From: an uncultured Flaviramulus sp.
GTDB lineage: Bacteria; Bacteroidota; Bacteroidia; Flavobacteriales; Flavobacteriaceae
Direction of reading: 5' to 3'
Length of the DNA stretch: 64,000 nt
Assembly (NCBI GenBank): GCA_947501105.1
Contig: CANMUP010000006.1
Coordinates: forward strand, 96,214-160,213
A program made the position numbers and the translations under genes. How positions within the stretch are numbered: the first letter of the stretch is position 1; every line of letters starts with the position of its first letter. Shown one piece after another: positions 26,995 to 37,865 of the stretch. Under the pieces are notes generated by a model. The model was given only the letters and a program-made list of their open reading frames with translations, searched no databases and was not told the DNA's origin.

Positions 26995-27740
26995 GCAAAA
27001 ATATTATCAGAATTATAACTATTTTGGGTTTTATCTAGAATTGTGGAGCTTTTATTTTCTTCCATAACATAATTTAACAAAAGATAAATGCCAATTACAT
27101 AAATAACTCTTTCTAGCATAACAAAACTCCAACTATATACATAATACAAACTAACATAGTTTAGAATTGTTGAAAATACTAAACATAGAGCAACCATTAA
27201 AAAAAGTATAGAAGGTTTTGTATCGTTAGCTAAATATTTTCCAAAGGCTAAAAATATTAAGAGTATTAAAGAAATATTTTTAACTCCAAACAAAAACACC
27301 TCTAAGCTATCTGGTACTATAACTTTTAAAATACCATATAAAGTATATAAAAAATAAGCATTTATTAAAAATATTACTATCAAATAAATTCCGACAACTT
27401 TATCAATTTCAAAAAGCTTAAATTTAGAAATCGCAATACCTATTAAACATATATAACTTAAAAAATAAAAAGAACTAGAGGCCTTAATGAAAATTTCATT
27501 TTCGAAAAAAACCAACGAAGCATCTCCTAAAAAAGAAAATAAGAAAAAAGAAATTAAAGGAAGACTTAGTGCTTTATTCTTTATAAAAAATAAGATTAAA
27601 AAAACAGGAATGAATAAAGCTTTAGTGGTTTGCAAAACTAAAACATCTTCACTATAAGTTCCAAAAATACTAACTGTAACCAGAAGTAATAATGCGCCAA
27701 AAAAAACCTTATTAAAGCTAAATGGGAGTGAATCTTTCAT
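26991..27740 (-). CDS. YhhN-like multi-pass membrane protein A
   Basis: A 249-residue protein with seven to eight predicted membrane helices. KALFIPVFLILFF and FSFLGDASL resemble the YhhN/TMEM86 family (lysoplasmalogenase-like), in which the corresponding motifs are KPL and GD. The match is divergent. The second half is similar to the protein at 28314-29024 (LFLMVALCLVFSTILNYVSL against LFLFFGALCIVFSEVINVAY), so the two are paralogues. Its upstream region shares a promoter/operator design with that paralogue. Confidence 0.6.
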   Translation of the reverse strand: MKDSLPFSFNKVFFGALLLLVTVSIFGTYSEDVLVLQTTKALFIPVFLILFFIKNKALSLPLISFFLFSFLGDASLVFFENEIFIKASSSFYFLSYICLIGIAISKFKLFEIDKVVGIYLIVIFLINAYFLYTLYGILKVIVPDSLEVFLFGVKNISLILLIFLAFGKYLANDTKPSILFLMVALCLVFSTILNYVSLYYVYSWSFVMLERVIYVIGIYLLLNYVMEENKSSTILDKTQNSYNSDNIFA

Positions 27741-27765
27741 GGTATTTTTATAAGTAGGTTGAAAA

Positions 27766-27852
27766 CAAATATAAAAAAAAAAATCAATTACAGCGATAAA
27801 ACCATGCTTTTCATCGATTATTTTGTTAGCATTTAGCTTTTTATCGATAAAG
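27766..27852 (-). promoter_or_regulatory. Promoter and ATCGAT palindromes of YhhN-like gene A
   Basis: On the minus strand: TTATCG near 27799-27794, 20-base spacer, then TATATTTG (27773-27766). Upstream sites ATCGAT (27813-27818) and TTATCGATAA (27841-27850) add palindromes. The arrangement is repeated upstream of the paralogue at 29048-29103. Confidence 0.5.
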
Positions 27853-27929
27853 ATGTAGTCATAAAAAATAATTAAATTACATGCGCATTATGTTCTTTAT
27901 TATTTTATTAATTCCAATTTTAGAAAAAC

Positions 27930-28307
27930 ATGAAGAAACACATTCCATTAATATTACGAATAATTGTAGCTGCTATTTTAATCCAAACCCTTCGCTTTAA
28001 ATTCACTGCAGCCTCAGAAAGTGTCTATATATTTGAAACTGTTGGATTAGAACCTTTTGGTAGAATTGGTATAGGTATTTTAGAACTTATTGCAGGCGTA
28101 TTAATATTAATACCAAAAACCGTATGGCTTGGGGCATCTTTAACAATTGGTGTAATTTCTGGTGCTATTTTTTTGCACTTGACAAAGCTAGGGATTGATA
28201 TAAATAATGATGGAGGTCTTTTGTTTTTTACTGCAGTTGCTACCTTTATACTATCTGCAATAATTCTCTATATCCACAGAAAAGATATTCCTTATATAAA
28301 TAAATAG
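27930..28307 (+). CDS. DoxX-like membrane protein
   Basis: A 125-residue protein with four membrane helices. LRIIVAAILIQTLRFKFTAA at the start and GRIGIGILELIAGVLILIP in the middle are typical of small DoxX family proteins of Bacteroidota. Their function is unsettled. It lies between the two YhhN-like genes, on the opposite strand. Confidence 0.8.
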   Translation: MKKHIPLILRIIVAAILIQTLRFKFTAASESVYIFETVGLEPFGRIGIGILELIAGVLILIPKTVWLGASLTIGVISGAIFLHLTKLGIDINNDGGLLFFTAVATFILSAIILYIHRKDIPYINK

Positions 28308-28313
28308 GTACAA

Positions 28314-29024
28314 TTATTCCTCTATTACCATTTCTTTTACTGGTTCTTCAACCAACTTAGATTGTTGATACAAGAAATAAAATGCTAAAACAAATAAGGA
28401 AACAGAAATAAAATTAAGTATATTTTGATGAGCTACATACAAATAAGCCACATTAATAACCTCACTAAAAACGATACACAAAGCTCCAAAAAACAAGAAT
28501 AAAGACTTCTTATTATCCTTATAAAAATAATTTAGAAGGGATACCGATAATAGCAAAAGCATAATAATGTTATATGTAATTTCCAAGAAATATTCATTTG
28601 TCATTTCTAAAAATGGGTTTACTGCCTCTTGCAAGATATATGCTATATAAGTATTCAAGCCCATTAGGACAACTATATGTATTTTGAAATTCTTTAAAAC
28701 ATGAGCTCCACAAACAGATTTACAGATCTCAACTAAAAGAAAAGCATAGGATAACATACTTAAAGTGTTTCCTATAAAATAATAGTAGAGATAAGGAATG
28801 AAATCAATTGTAAAAAACGCTAACTCTGATAACGAATAGCTTACTAAAAACAACCAAAAAAACAGTGTTTTTGGTTTAATAGTAATGTAATAAAGCAATG
28901 CAATTAAAGGAAATATAGTCGAACTAAAGCTAGATGCCATTACCTCATTTCCATTAAATTGAAAAACAACAAAAAGGATATAAGCTAATACAATTAAAAC
29001 AATCAAGACTTTCGACTTGTACAT
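28314..29024 (-). CDS. YhhN-like multi-pass membrane protein B
   Basis: A 236-residue protein with about seven membrane helices and a short acidic C-terminal tail (KLVEEPVKEMVIEE). It is a paralogue of the protein at 26991-27740, with the same topology and similar last three helices. It lacks the clear GD motif of the YhhN family (YSLSELAFF at that position), so enzymatic activity is doubtful. The function is not known. Its promoter region closely matches that of the paralogue. Confidence 0.55.
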   Translation of the reverse strand: MYKSKVLIVLIVLAYILFVVFQFNGNEVMASSFSSTIFPLIALLYYITIKPKTLFFWLFLVSYSLSELAFFTIDFIPYLYYYFIGNTLSMLSYAFLLVEICKSVCGAHVLKNFKIHIVVLMGLNTYIAYILQEAVNPFLEMTNEYFLEITYNIIMLLLLSVSLLNYFYKDNKKSLFLFFGALCIVFSEVINVAYLYVAHQNILNFISVSLFVLAFYFLYQQSKLVEEPVKEMVIEE

Positions 29025-29047
29025 AACAGTAATTTACAGTTAGGGTA

Positions 29048-29103
29048 CAAATATAAAAATATTTTACAATTAAGCGATAAAAAAATACATTTTATCGATA
29101 AAA
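29048..29103 (-). promoter_or_regulatory. Promoter and ATCGAT palindrome of YhhN-like gene B
   Basis: Minus strand: TTTATCGATAAAA (29103-29091) and TTATCG (29080-29075), 19-base spacer, then TATATTTG (29055-29048). The gene starts 24 bases further on. The order and spacing match the element at 27766-27852, which argues for a common regulator. Confidence 0.55.
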
Positions 29104-29110
29104 TTTGATT

Positions 29111-31105
<1,995 letters not shown>

Positions 31106-31109
31106 TTAA

Positions 31110-31685
31110 TTAATCTCCTTGATGTAAATATCTATATTCTCCTTTTTCAAAATATAATAAGCCTCCACTCCCCTCATTCTCTCTTATTCTTATTCCTATA
31201 TTTGGTATGATAACTTCTTTATCTCCAATAATATCAGAAGTTTTGTTATCAATTAGCATTTCATATTGAACTTTATTAGTATCTAATTCAAAAACATCTA
31301 ACCAGTTCATTTCATCCCATTGTGAATTAAATTCTTTCCCTGCTGCGATTACAGAAACCAAATTATCTTGATGTAAAAAAACTAATCCTATTTTTCCAGA
31401 TTGCTTTTCTTTTATCAAATAGACAATATCTTCCTTTCCATCTCCATCAAAATCTGCTTTTAAATAATTAGGCTGTATCTTATTGGAAATCTCATATAAT
31501 GAGTCTAATACAGTATTCTTAAATTTTTCTAAATACAAATCTCTTTTAATGATTACCTTTTGAATAGTGTCTTTATGAAGTTTAATCGTTTTTATTCCTT
31601 TAGAAACAACATTCTTTTTCTGTTTTTCTTTACAGGAGAAACAGAAAATTATTATAATAAATAATATGCAACAATATTTTTTCAT
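31110..31685 (-). CDS. Small lipoprotein with DxDGDGKxD motif
   Basis: A 191-residue protein with a lipoprotein signal (lipobox CFSC, Cys18). ADFDGDGKEDIVYLI at about 77-92 is an FG-GAP/VCBS-type calcium-binding loop found in many Bacteroidota surface proteins, here as a single copy. No wider family is recognised. It precedes ligA by four bases, so it probably shares a transcript, though no functional link is apparent. Confidence 0.65.
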   Translation of the reverse strand: MKKYCCILFIIIIFCFSCKEKQKKNVVSKGIKTIKLHKDTIQKVIIKRDLYLEKFKNTVLDSLYEISNKIQPNYLKADFDGDGKEDIVYLIKEKQSGKIGLVFLHQDNLVSVIAAGKEFNSQWDEMNWLDVFELDTNKVQYEMLIDNKTSDIIGDKEVIIPNIGIRIRENEGSGGLLYFEKGEYRYLHQGD

Positions 31686-31731
31686 TTTTTAATTCCACAT
31701 CAGTTATGAAATGATAATGTTTTTTAATTAC

Positions 31732-32592
31732 TTAATTCATCATTCCTTTTATCATTCTATCTTTTTTAAAGATATCCTGCTTTAATTCTATGTTTTTAAA
31801 TTGTTTTTCTTTTAATAATTGAATCATATCGTTACCAAGATACTCATTGATTTCAAAAAACAACATGCCTTTATCATTCAATTTAGTAATAGCAAAATCT
31901 GAAATAGCATTATAAAATAATAACGGTTCTTCATCTTTTACAAATAGTGCCAAATGAGGTTCATTGCTTAATACGTTACTTTTCATTTGTTGCTTTTCTT
32001 GCTCTCTAACGTATGGAGGATTCGATACAATAACATCAAACTTTTGCAATGCTGAGACATGTTCAGCATGGCTTTCAACCAATATATTAGCTTCTATAAA
32101 TTCAACTTCAACAGCATTTAATTCTGCATTTTGTTTTGCTGTTTTTAGCGCTTCTTTACTCACATCTAAAGCATAAACTTTAGCATTTGGTATGTTTTTA
32201 GTTAAAGAAATAGCAATACATCCACTACCTGTTCCAATATCTAAAATTCTGAATTCTGATTTTTGATCTTTAAATTCCGAAATTACCCACTCAACTAACT
32301 CTTCAGTTTCTGGTCGCGGTATTAAAACATTCTCATTCACTTTAAATGGTAATCCGTAAAACTCAGTTTCACCTAAAATATACTGAATAGGCTCCTCTAG
32401 TTTTAAGCGCTTTAAAACATCATTAATAACGTCTGGGTTTTCAATCATAAAACCTGGTTCCATTGCTAATTTTAATCTTGATACATTATAAAACGAATCA
32501 ATCAACATAAAAAAGAAGCTATCTACTTCTTCTTTTTCATATAAGAAATCTAACTCTTTATGAAATGTGTTTTGAATATTTTTTAACCTCAT
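31732..32592 (-). CDS. prmC: Release factor glutamine methyltransferase PrmC
   Basis: Methylates the GGQ glutamine of class 1 release factors with S-adenosylmethionine. Motif I is LDIGTGSGCIA and the catalytic motif is SNPPYV. The N-terminal helical domain begins MRLKNIQNTFHKELD. The start at 32592 forms an ATGA overlap with the stop of the acetyltransferase gene and matches the family; an ATG at 32619 in the same frame would lie inside that gene. It is 286 residues, a normal length. Confidence 0.9.
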   Translation of the reverse strand: MRLKNIQNTFHKELDFLYEKEEVDSFFFMLIDSFYNVSRLKLAMEPGFMIENPDVINDVLKRLKLEEPIQYILGETEFYGLPFKVNENVLIPRPETEELVEWVISEFKDQKSEFRILDIGTGSGCIAISLTKNIPNAKVYALDVSKEALKTAKQNAELNAVEVEFIEANILVESHAEHVSALQKFDVIVSNPPYVREQEKQQMKSNVLSNEPHLALFVKDEEPLLFYNAISDFAITKLNDKGMLFFEINEYLGNDMIQLLKEKQFKNIELKQDIFKKDRMIKGMMN

Positions 32593-33080
32593 AAATCTTT
32601 TATCATCCATACCCCACAAGAATAGTGTCCTGTGTTTCCTAAAGCGCCTTCTAAATGTTTAAAGCCATAACTTTCGTAAATATGGATAGCCGCTTTAAGC
32701 TGCGATGCCGATTCTAAATAGCATTGTTTATAACCCATTTTTTTTGCTGCATGCATACATTTTTCAAACATAAGCTTACCGTAACCTTTTCCTCGTACTT
32801 CTGGCGAAAAATACATTTTTTGTATTTCACAAACATCAGTCTCAAAATCCTTTAAAGGTTTAATGCCTCCCCCGCCTAATATGCTGCCATTATTGTCAAT
32901 AACAAAATAAATTTCGTTGTTGTTTTGATACGATTCATACATCCTTGGTGTTTCATTATCTGTATAAGCTGTTCCTTCCAACGGAATTTTAAATTCATGA
33001 AAACATGCTCTAATAATAGCTTCAATTTGAGCATTATCTTCTGGCTTAATTTCTCGAATAACTATAGTATCTTTACTCAC
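32589..33080 (-). CDS. GNAT family acetyltransferase
   Basis: A 163-residue acetyltransferase. The acetyl-CoA binding loop is VRGKGYGKLMFEKC, preceded by the strand EIQKMYFSP and followed by CYLESASQLKAAIHIYESYGF. The N-terminus is IVIREIKPEDNAQI. The substrate is unknown. It overlaps prmC by four bases, so the two are translated together, as is often seen in this group. Confidence 0.85.
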   Translation of the reverse strand: MSKDTIVIREIKPEDNAQIEAIIRACFHEFKIPLEGTAYTDNETPRMYESYQNNNEIYFVIDNNGSILGGGGIKPLKDFETDVCEIQKMYFSPEVRGKGYGKLMFEKCMHAAKKMGYKQCYLESASQLKAAIHIYESYGFKHLEGALGNTGHYSCGVWMIKDL

Positions 33081-33133
33081 TTTAAAATAATAATTTTATG
33101 CAAGTGAAGATACTTAAATATAAAAATAACAGA

Positions 33134-33589
33134 ATGAAGAGTTTTATTATTTTATCAACAATATTGTTTACTTTTTTAGGCTGTTCTGTAAAAGAAAAGC
33201 CTATGTTTTTAAATGTTGAAAACATTAAGGTTGTAGAATCTACTTCTAAATATGTAACATTTACTGCCGATGCTTTATTTTTAAACCCGAATGATATTGG
33301 TGGTGAATTAAAAACAGATGAAATAAAAGTATTTGTGAATGATACTGAAATGGCTTCCGTTTCAACCGAAAGTTTTAAAGTCCCTGCAAAAAAAGAATTC
33401 TCTATTCCTTTAAAAGCCAATATTCCTACCGATAGTATTTTTAGCAATAAAAACCTTGGCGGATTAATAGGTAGTTTATTTAGTAAAAAACTTAAAGTAC
33501 AATATAAAGGTGATATCATATATAAGGTTTTAGGGTTTTCGTACACCTATAATGTTGATAAAACTGAAGATGTAAAGATTAAATTATAA
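33134..33589 (+). CDS. LEA type 2-like lipoprotein
   Basis: A 151-residue protein starting at the ATG at 33134, which gives a clean lipoprotein signal ending in FLGC. The in-frame start at 33098 would add 12 mostly polar or basic residues. The mature part is one beta-rich domain with NPNDIGGELKTDEIKVFVNDTE and VPAKKEFSIPLKA, resembling the LEA14/WHy fold. Its role is unknown, presumably in the envelope. It lies just before ribD, two bases away. Confidence 0.7.
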   Translation: MKSFIILSTILFTFLGCSVKEKPMFLNVENIKVVESTSKYVTFTADALFLNPNDIGGELKTDEIKVFVNDTEMASVSTESFKVPAKKEFSIPLKANIPTDSIFSNKNLGGLIGSLFSKKLKVQYKGDIIYKVLGFSYTYNVDKTEDVKIKL

Positions 33590-33591
33590 TA

Positions 33592-34596
33592 TTGAATAAG
33601 CACGAAACATACATAAAACGCTGTATAGAAATTGCTAAAAACGGATTAGGAACAACTAGACCAAACCCAATGGTTGGTGCCGTAATTGTTCATAACAACA
33701 GTATTATTGGTGAAGGTTACACTAGTAAATATGGTAAAAGTCATGCCGAAGTAAACGCCATAAATTCTGTTTCAAATAAATCATTATTAAATGAAGCTAC
33801 ACTTTATGTGACTTTAGAGCCTTGTTCTCATTATGGAAAAACACCTCCTTGTAGCGATTTAATTATTAAACACCAAATACCAAATGTGGTGATTGGTTGT
33901 GTTGATGATAATGCTAAAGTAGCAGGAAAAGGCATCGAAAAGCTTAAAAATGCTGGTTGTAATGTTATAGTTGGAGTTTTAGAAAACGAATGCAAAAATC
34001 ATCACAAACGTTTTTTTACATTTCATAATAAAAAGCGCCCGTTTATTATTTTAAAATGGGCAGAATCCGCTGATGGTTTTATTGCCCCAGAAACTAAAAG
34101 TGAGCAAAAGCCTGTCTGGATTACTAATGAATACTCTCGACAACTTGTCCATAAATGGCGTGCCGAAGAACAAGCTATTTTAGTAGGAACCAATACTGTT
34201 TTACAAGATAACCCTAGTTTAACAACTAGAAGTTGGATAGGACAAAACCCAAAAAGAGTTGTTATTGATAAAAACAATAAGCTCTCAAAAGATTATACTG
34301 TATTTAATAAGGACGCTGAAACGATTATTATTAGCAAAAACACTATTGACTTTTCAAGCCATGTAGCAAAACAAATTTGTGATGTTTTGTTTCAAAAAAA
34401 CATAAACTCTATAATTATTGAAGGAGGAGCAAAAACACTTCAAACCTTTATAGATGAAAACCTTTGGGATGAAGCTCGTGTATTTACAGGAAAAAGTTCA
34501 TTTAATGTTGGTGTTAAAGCTCCGGTGTTCAATGGAGCGCTTTTTTTCGAAGAAAAAATAAAAACAGATAGTCTTAAGTTTTACTCAAATGATTAA
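33592..34596 (+). CDS. ribD: Riboflavin biosynthesis deaminase/reductase RibD
   Basis: Bifunctional riboflavin enzyme of 334 residues. The deaminase zinc site is His51-Ala-Glu53 (HAEVNAI) with Cys78 and Cys87 (PCSHYGKTPPC). The reductase domain begins near PFIILKWAESADG and has LVGTNTVLQDNPSL and IIIEGGA. The start codon is TTG, two bases after the upstream stop. No better start exists, because the family's N-terminus aligns at this point (HETYIKRCIEIAKNGLG). It overlaps the HAD gene by eight bases. Confidence 0.92.
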   Translation: MNKHETYIKRCIEIAKNGLGTTRPNPMVGAVIVHNNSIIGEGYTSKYGKSHAEVNAINSVSNKSLLNEATLYVTLEPCSHYGKTPPCSDLIIKHQIPNVVIGCVDDNAKVAGKGIEKLKNAGCNVIVGVLENECKNHHKRFFTFHNKKRPFIILKWAESADGFIAPETKSEQKPVWITNEYSRQLVHKWRAEEQAILVGTNTVLQDNPSLTTRSWIGQNPKRVVIDKNNKLSKDYTVFNKDAETIIISKNTIDFSSHVAKQICDVLFQKNINSIIIEGGAKTLQTFIDENLWDEARVFTGKSSFNVGVKAPVFNGALFFEEKIKTDSLKFYSND

Positions 34597-35203
34597 AACC
34601 ATCATTTTCGATTTTGGCAATGTGTTTATTAATTTAGACCTAGAAGGCGCATTACAATACGCACTTAATACATTTAAAATCCAATCACTTTCAGATGAAA
34701 TGATAGCGTTTAATAGTTTATACGAACAAGGACTGGTCTCTACTGATGAATTTCTTGAGTTTTATACTGAAAATTTTTCAAAACTTTCAAAAGAAAAACT
34801 TATTGAAGTATGGAATTTTATGCTGAAAGATTTCCCCGAACATCGATTAGACTTTTTAAAAGAGCTTAAAGCATCTTCAAAATACAAACTCATTTTATTA
34901 AGTAATACAAACGAGCTTCATATAAATTGGATAAAACAGCATGTTTCGTTTTACAACGATTTTAAAAATTGTTTTGATGCTTTTTATTTATCACACGAAA
35001 TTCATCTTGTAAAACCAAACAAAAATATTTTTGAATTTGTTTTAAACGAAAACAAGCTAAAGAAAGACGAATGCTTGTTTATTGATGATAATAAAGACAA
35101 TATAAATACTGCTGAATCTATGGCTATTAAAACATGGCAAATAAATCCGAAGACAGAAGATGTAGTAAATCTTTTTAATATTAAAAATTGTTTGTTTGAC
35201 TGA
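34589..35203 (+). CDS. HAD family hydrolase
   Basis: A 204-residue haloacid dehalogenase-type phosphatase (subfamily IA). Motif I is IIFDFGNVFINLD with nucleophile Asp8, motif II is LILLSNTNELH, the lysine is in HLVKPNKNIFEFV, and motif III/IV is LFIDDNKDN. The cap is helical (residues 16-80). It is nested in an operon between ribD and the IMPACT gene. A missing flavin-pathway phosphatase role is possible from context, but this is only inference. Confidence 0.85.
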   Translation: MIKTIIFDFGNVFINLDLEGALQYALNTFKIQSLSDEMIAFNSLYEQGLVSTDEFLEFYTENFSKLSKEKLIEVWNFMLKDFPEHRLDFLKELKASSKYKLILLSNTNELHINWIKQHVSFYNDFKNCFDAFYLSHEIHLVKPNKNIFEFVLNENKLKKDECLFIDDNKDNINTAESMAIKTWQINPKTEDVVNLFNIKNCLFD

Positions 35204-35804
35204 AAAAGACACTTATAAAACTATTAACACATCAACTGAATCCGTTTTATTTAAAGATAAAAACAGTAAGTTTTTTGGTTACGCCCTCCCCGTTACTTCA
35301 GAAGATGATGTGAAATTTTATATAAAAAAACTAAAGAAAGAACACCATGCAGCAAGACATTGGTGCTACGCTTATCAGATAGGAACAGAAAAAACAACCT
35401 ATCGCGCAAATGATGATGGCGAACCAAACAACTCAGCGGGTATGCCTATCTATGGCCAAATACAATCGTTTGAGGTTACTAATATATTAATTGTAGTAGT
35501 ACGCTACTTCGGCGGTGTTAAATTAGGTGTTGGTGGTTTAATCAATGCATATAAAACAACTGCACAATTGACTTTGGAAGCCTCCAAAATTTTTGAAAAA
35601 ACAGTTAATATAGATTACTTAATTACGTTTGATTATAAAAACATGAATACGGTAATGCGTATTATTAAAGAGAAAAACTTAAATATAACTAGTCAAAAGT
35701 TAGAAATGGATTGTAAAATAACGATCTCGGTAAGAAAAAAAGAAGCAAATCAAGTTTTTGAAATTTTTAATCATTTATTCGAAATCGACATCAAGCCAGT
35801 ATAA
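35196..35804 (+). CDS. IMPACT/YigZ family protein
   Basis: A 202-residue protein with the YigZ/IMPACT N-terminal domain (SKFFGYALPV, HHAARHWCYAY, DDGEPNNSAGMPI, VVVRYFGGVKLGVGGL) and a DUF1949-like C-terminus. Family members are linked to translation control or peptidase activity without a fixed mechanism. The start is TTG at 35196 inside the end of the HAD gene, an eight-base overlap. Like ribD it uses TTG, so translation probably depends on coupling. Confidence 0.85.
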   Translation: MTEKDTYKTINTSTESVLFKDKNSKFFGYALPVTSEDDVKFYIKKLKKEHHAARHWCYAYQIGTEKTTYRANDDGEPNNSAGMPIYGQIQSFEVTNILIVVVRYFGGVKLGVGGLINAYKTTAQLTLEASKIFEKTVNIDYLITFDYKNMNTVMRIIKEKNLNITSQKLEMDCKITISVRKKEANQVFEIFNHLFEIDIKPV

Positions 35805-35805
35805 A

Positions 35806-36204
35806 TTATAGCTTAATTGTCTTTAAAATATACTCTGGAACTCTAACTGGTCTATTGGTTTTCATATCAATAAAAACCAAAGTGGTTTCAGCAGTTGTTA
35901 AAATATCACCTACATCATTAGTAATTTCATACTCAAATTCAATCTTAGCCGTTGGCGCCTTTTTTAGTTGAGTTTTTACATTAATTACATCATCATAACA
36001 TGCTGATTTTTTATAGTTTATATTCAAAGAAACTACTGGTAACATAATCCCATTTTCTTCCATGTCCTTATACGAAATTCCTTGTTTGCGCAACCACTCA
36101 ATACGCCCCATTTCAAGATATAATGCATAATTACCGTGATATACCACTCCCATTTGGTCTGTTTCACCATATCTCACTCTTATTTGTATTTCGTCGAATT
36201 TCAT
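35806..36204 (-). CDS. Acyl-CoA thioesterase, YbgC/4HBT family
   Basis: A 132-residue single hotdog domain. The catalytic segment is RYGETDQMGVVYHGNYALYLEMGRIEWL with the aspartate in TDQMG. It hydrolyses short acyl-CoA thioesters, with the exact chain specificity unknown. It lies convergent to the IMPACT gene and divergent to dnaA. Confidence 0.88.
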   Translation of the reverse strand: MKFDEIQIRVRYGETDQMGVVYHGNYALYLEMGRIEWLRKQGISYKDMEENGIMLPVVSLNINYKKSACYDDVINVKTQLKKAPTAKIEFEYEITNDVGDILTTAETTLVFIDMKTNRPVRVPEYILKTIKL

Positions 36205-36389
36205 AGGGATTATTAAATATTTTTTTGTAGTTTCGGCTAGAGCTTAAACATGAGGAAAAATTTCTGAAAATTCAATAGTAAATCATTTTTTTTTTAAGAA
36301 TTTTGTTCACATATTTGCCAAACCAAGGGGGAAATGAAAATATCAATTTTCATTTTAAAGACTAACTAACAAAACTACAAAATTTAACA

Positions 36390-37817
36390 ATGAGTATAAC
36401 TGCGCAATCGGTATGGAATAATTGTCTCGAATTTATAAAGGATAACATCCAACCGCAAGCATACAAAACTTGGTTCGAGCCAATAAAAGCAGTTAAGCTT
36501 ACTGATAATGCTTTAAGTATTCAAGTGCCAAGTAAGTTCTTTTACGAATGGCTTGAAGAGCATTATGTAAAAATTCTTAAAGTATCCCTTACTAAAGAAT
36601 TAGGTGAAAAAGCTAAACTTGTTTACATTATTAAAATGGAAAACACGTATGGCAACAAACAACCTTTCACAGAAAGAATACCAAGTTCTAATAGAGGCGC
36701 TGTAAAAGCCCAAGATGTAGATATTCCTTTAAATAATAAAAGTCCAGAGTTGCGCAACCCGTTTGTTATTCCTGGAATTAGAAATGTAAAGATTGAATCT
36801 CAACTTAACCCAAATTATAGCTTTGAAAATTTTTTAGAAGGAGATTCAAATCGTTTAGCTAGAAGCGCAGGATTAGCTGTTGCCGCTAAGCCAGGAGGAA
36901 CATCATTTAACCCATTACTTGTTTTTGGAGGCGTTGGTTTAGGTAAAACTCATTTAGCTCACGCTATTGGTGTTGATATTAAAGACAAATATCCAGAAAA
37001 AACAGTTCTATATATCTCTGCCGAAAAGTTTACACAACAATATATAGACTCAGTTAAGAAAAATAATAGAAATGATTTTATTCATTTTTATCAAATTATT
37101 GATGTTTTAATTATTGATGACGTACAATTCCTTTCAGGGAAATCTGGAACTCAAGATGTTTTCTTCCATATATTCAATCATTTACATCAAAATGGAAAGC
37201 AGGTTATTTTAACAAGTGACAAGGCTCCAGTTGATATGCAAGATATTGAACAGCGTTTATTATCTCGTTTTAAATGGGGGCTTTCAGCTGAATTACAAAA
37301 CCCAGATTTTGAAACTAGAGTTTCAATATTAAAGAACAAACTCTATAGAGATGGTGTTGAAATGCCAGAAGATATAGTGGAGTACGTTGCTAAAAACATT
37401 AAAACTAATGTTAGAGAATTAGAAGGGGCTATTATTTCGTTAATTGCTCAATCTTCATTCAATAAAAAAGAAATAACTATTGAACTTGCCAAACAAATTG
37501 TTGAGAAATTTGTTAAAAACACAAAACGCGAAGTATCGATTGATTATATCCAAAAAATTGTGTCTGATTATTTCCAAATGGATGTCGACACACTACAATC
37601 TAAAACTAGAAAGCGTCATATTGTACAAGCAAGACAACTAGCCATGTTTTTTGCTAAAAAGTTTACAAAAGCATCCTTAGCTAGTATTGGTTCTCAAATA
37701 GGTAAACGCGATCATGCTACAGTACTACATGCATGTAAAACGGTAGACAACCTATCTTCAACTGACAAACAGTTCAGGAAATATGTTGAAGATATTACTA
37801 AAAAACTTTCGGTTTAA
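36390..37817 (+). CDS. dnaA: Chromosomal replication initiator DnaA
   Basis: Binds and opens the replication origin. The 475-residue protein has domain I (1-80), a linker, the AAA+ domain with Walker A GGVGLGKTH (180-188) and Walker B IIDDVQFL (241-248), sensor 2 near NVRELEGA, and domain IV with the DNA-binding signature KRDHATVLHACKTV. No dnaN or recF lies nearby, and I see no cluster of TTATCCACA-type boxes in 36205-36389, so this locus is not supported as the origin. Confidence 0.96.
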   Translation: MSITAQSVWNNCLEFIKDNIQPQAYKTWFEPIKAVKLTDNALSIQVPSKFFYEWLEEHYVKILKVSLTKELGEKAKLVYIIKMENTYGNKQPFTERIPSSNRGAVKAQDVDIPLNNKSPELRNPFVIPGIRNVKIESQLNPNYSFENFLEGDSNRLARSAGLAVAAKPGGTSFNPLLVFGGVGLGKTHLAHAIGVDIKDKYPEKTVLYISAEKFTQQYIDSVKKNNRNDFIHFYQIIDVLIIDDVQFLSGKSGTQDVFFHIFNHLHQNGKQVILTSDKAPVDMQDIEQRLLSRFKWGLSAELQNPDFETRVSILKNKLYRDGVEMPEDIVEYVAKNIKTNVRELEGAIISLIAQSSFNKKEITIELAKQIVEKFVKNTKREVSIDYIQKIVSDYFQMDVDTLQSKTRKRHIVQARQLAMFFAKKFTKASLASIGSQIGKRDHATVLHACKTVDNLSSTDKQFRKYVEDITKKLSV

Positions 37818-37865
37818 ATTTAATACTAACTCCTAATTGTTTATTAGGATTCACTAAAAACTATT

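Noticed and set aside
32593..32619. Longer prmC start at 32619
   Set aside because: It extends into the acetyltransferase gene; the ATG at 32592 makes the standard ATGA overlap and fits the family N-terminus.
33082..33546. 154-residue ORF on the minus strand
   Set aside because: It is a shadow of the LEA-like lipoprotein gene, has low-complexity Phe/Ser/Leu composition and no recognisable domain.
36205..36389. Replication origin next to dnaA
   Set aside because: No cluster of TTATCCACA-like DnaA boxes or AT-rich 13-mers, and dnaN is not adjacent, so an origin call is unsupported.
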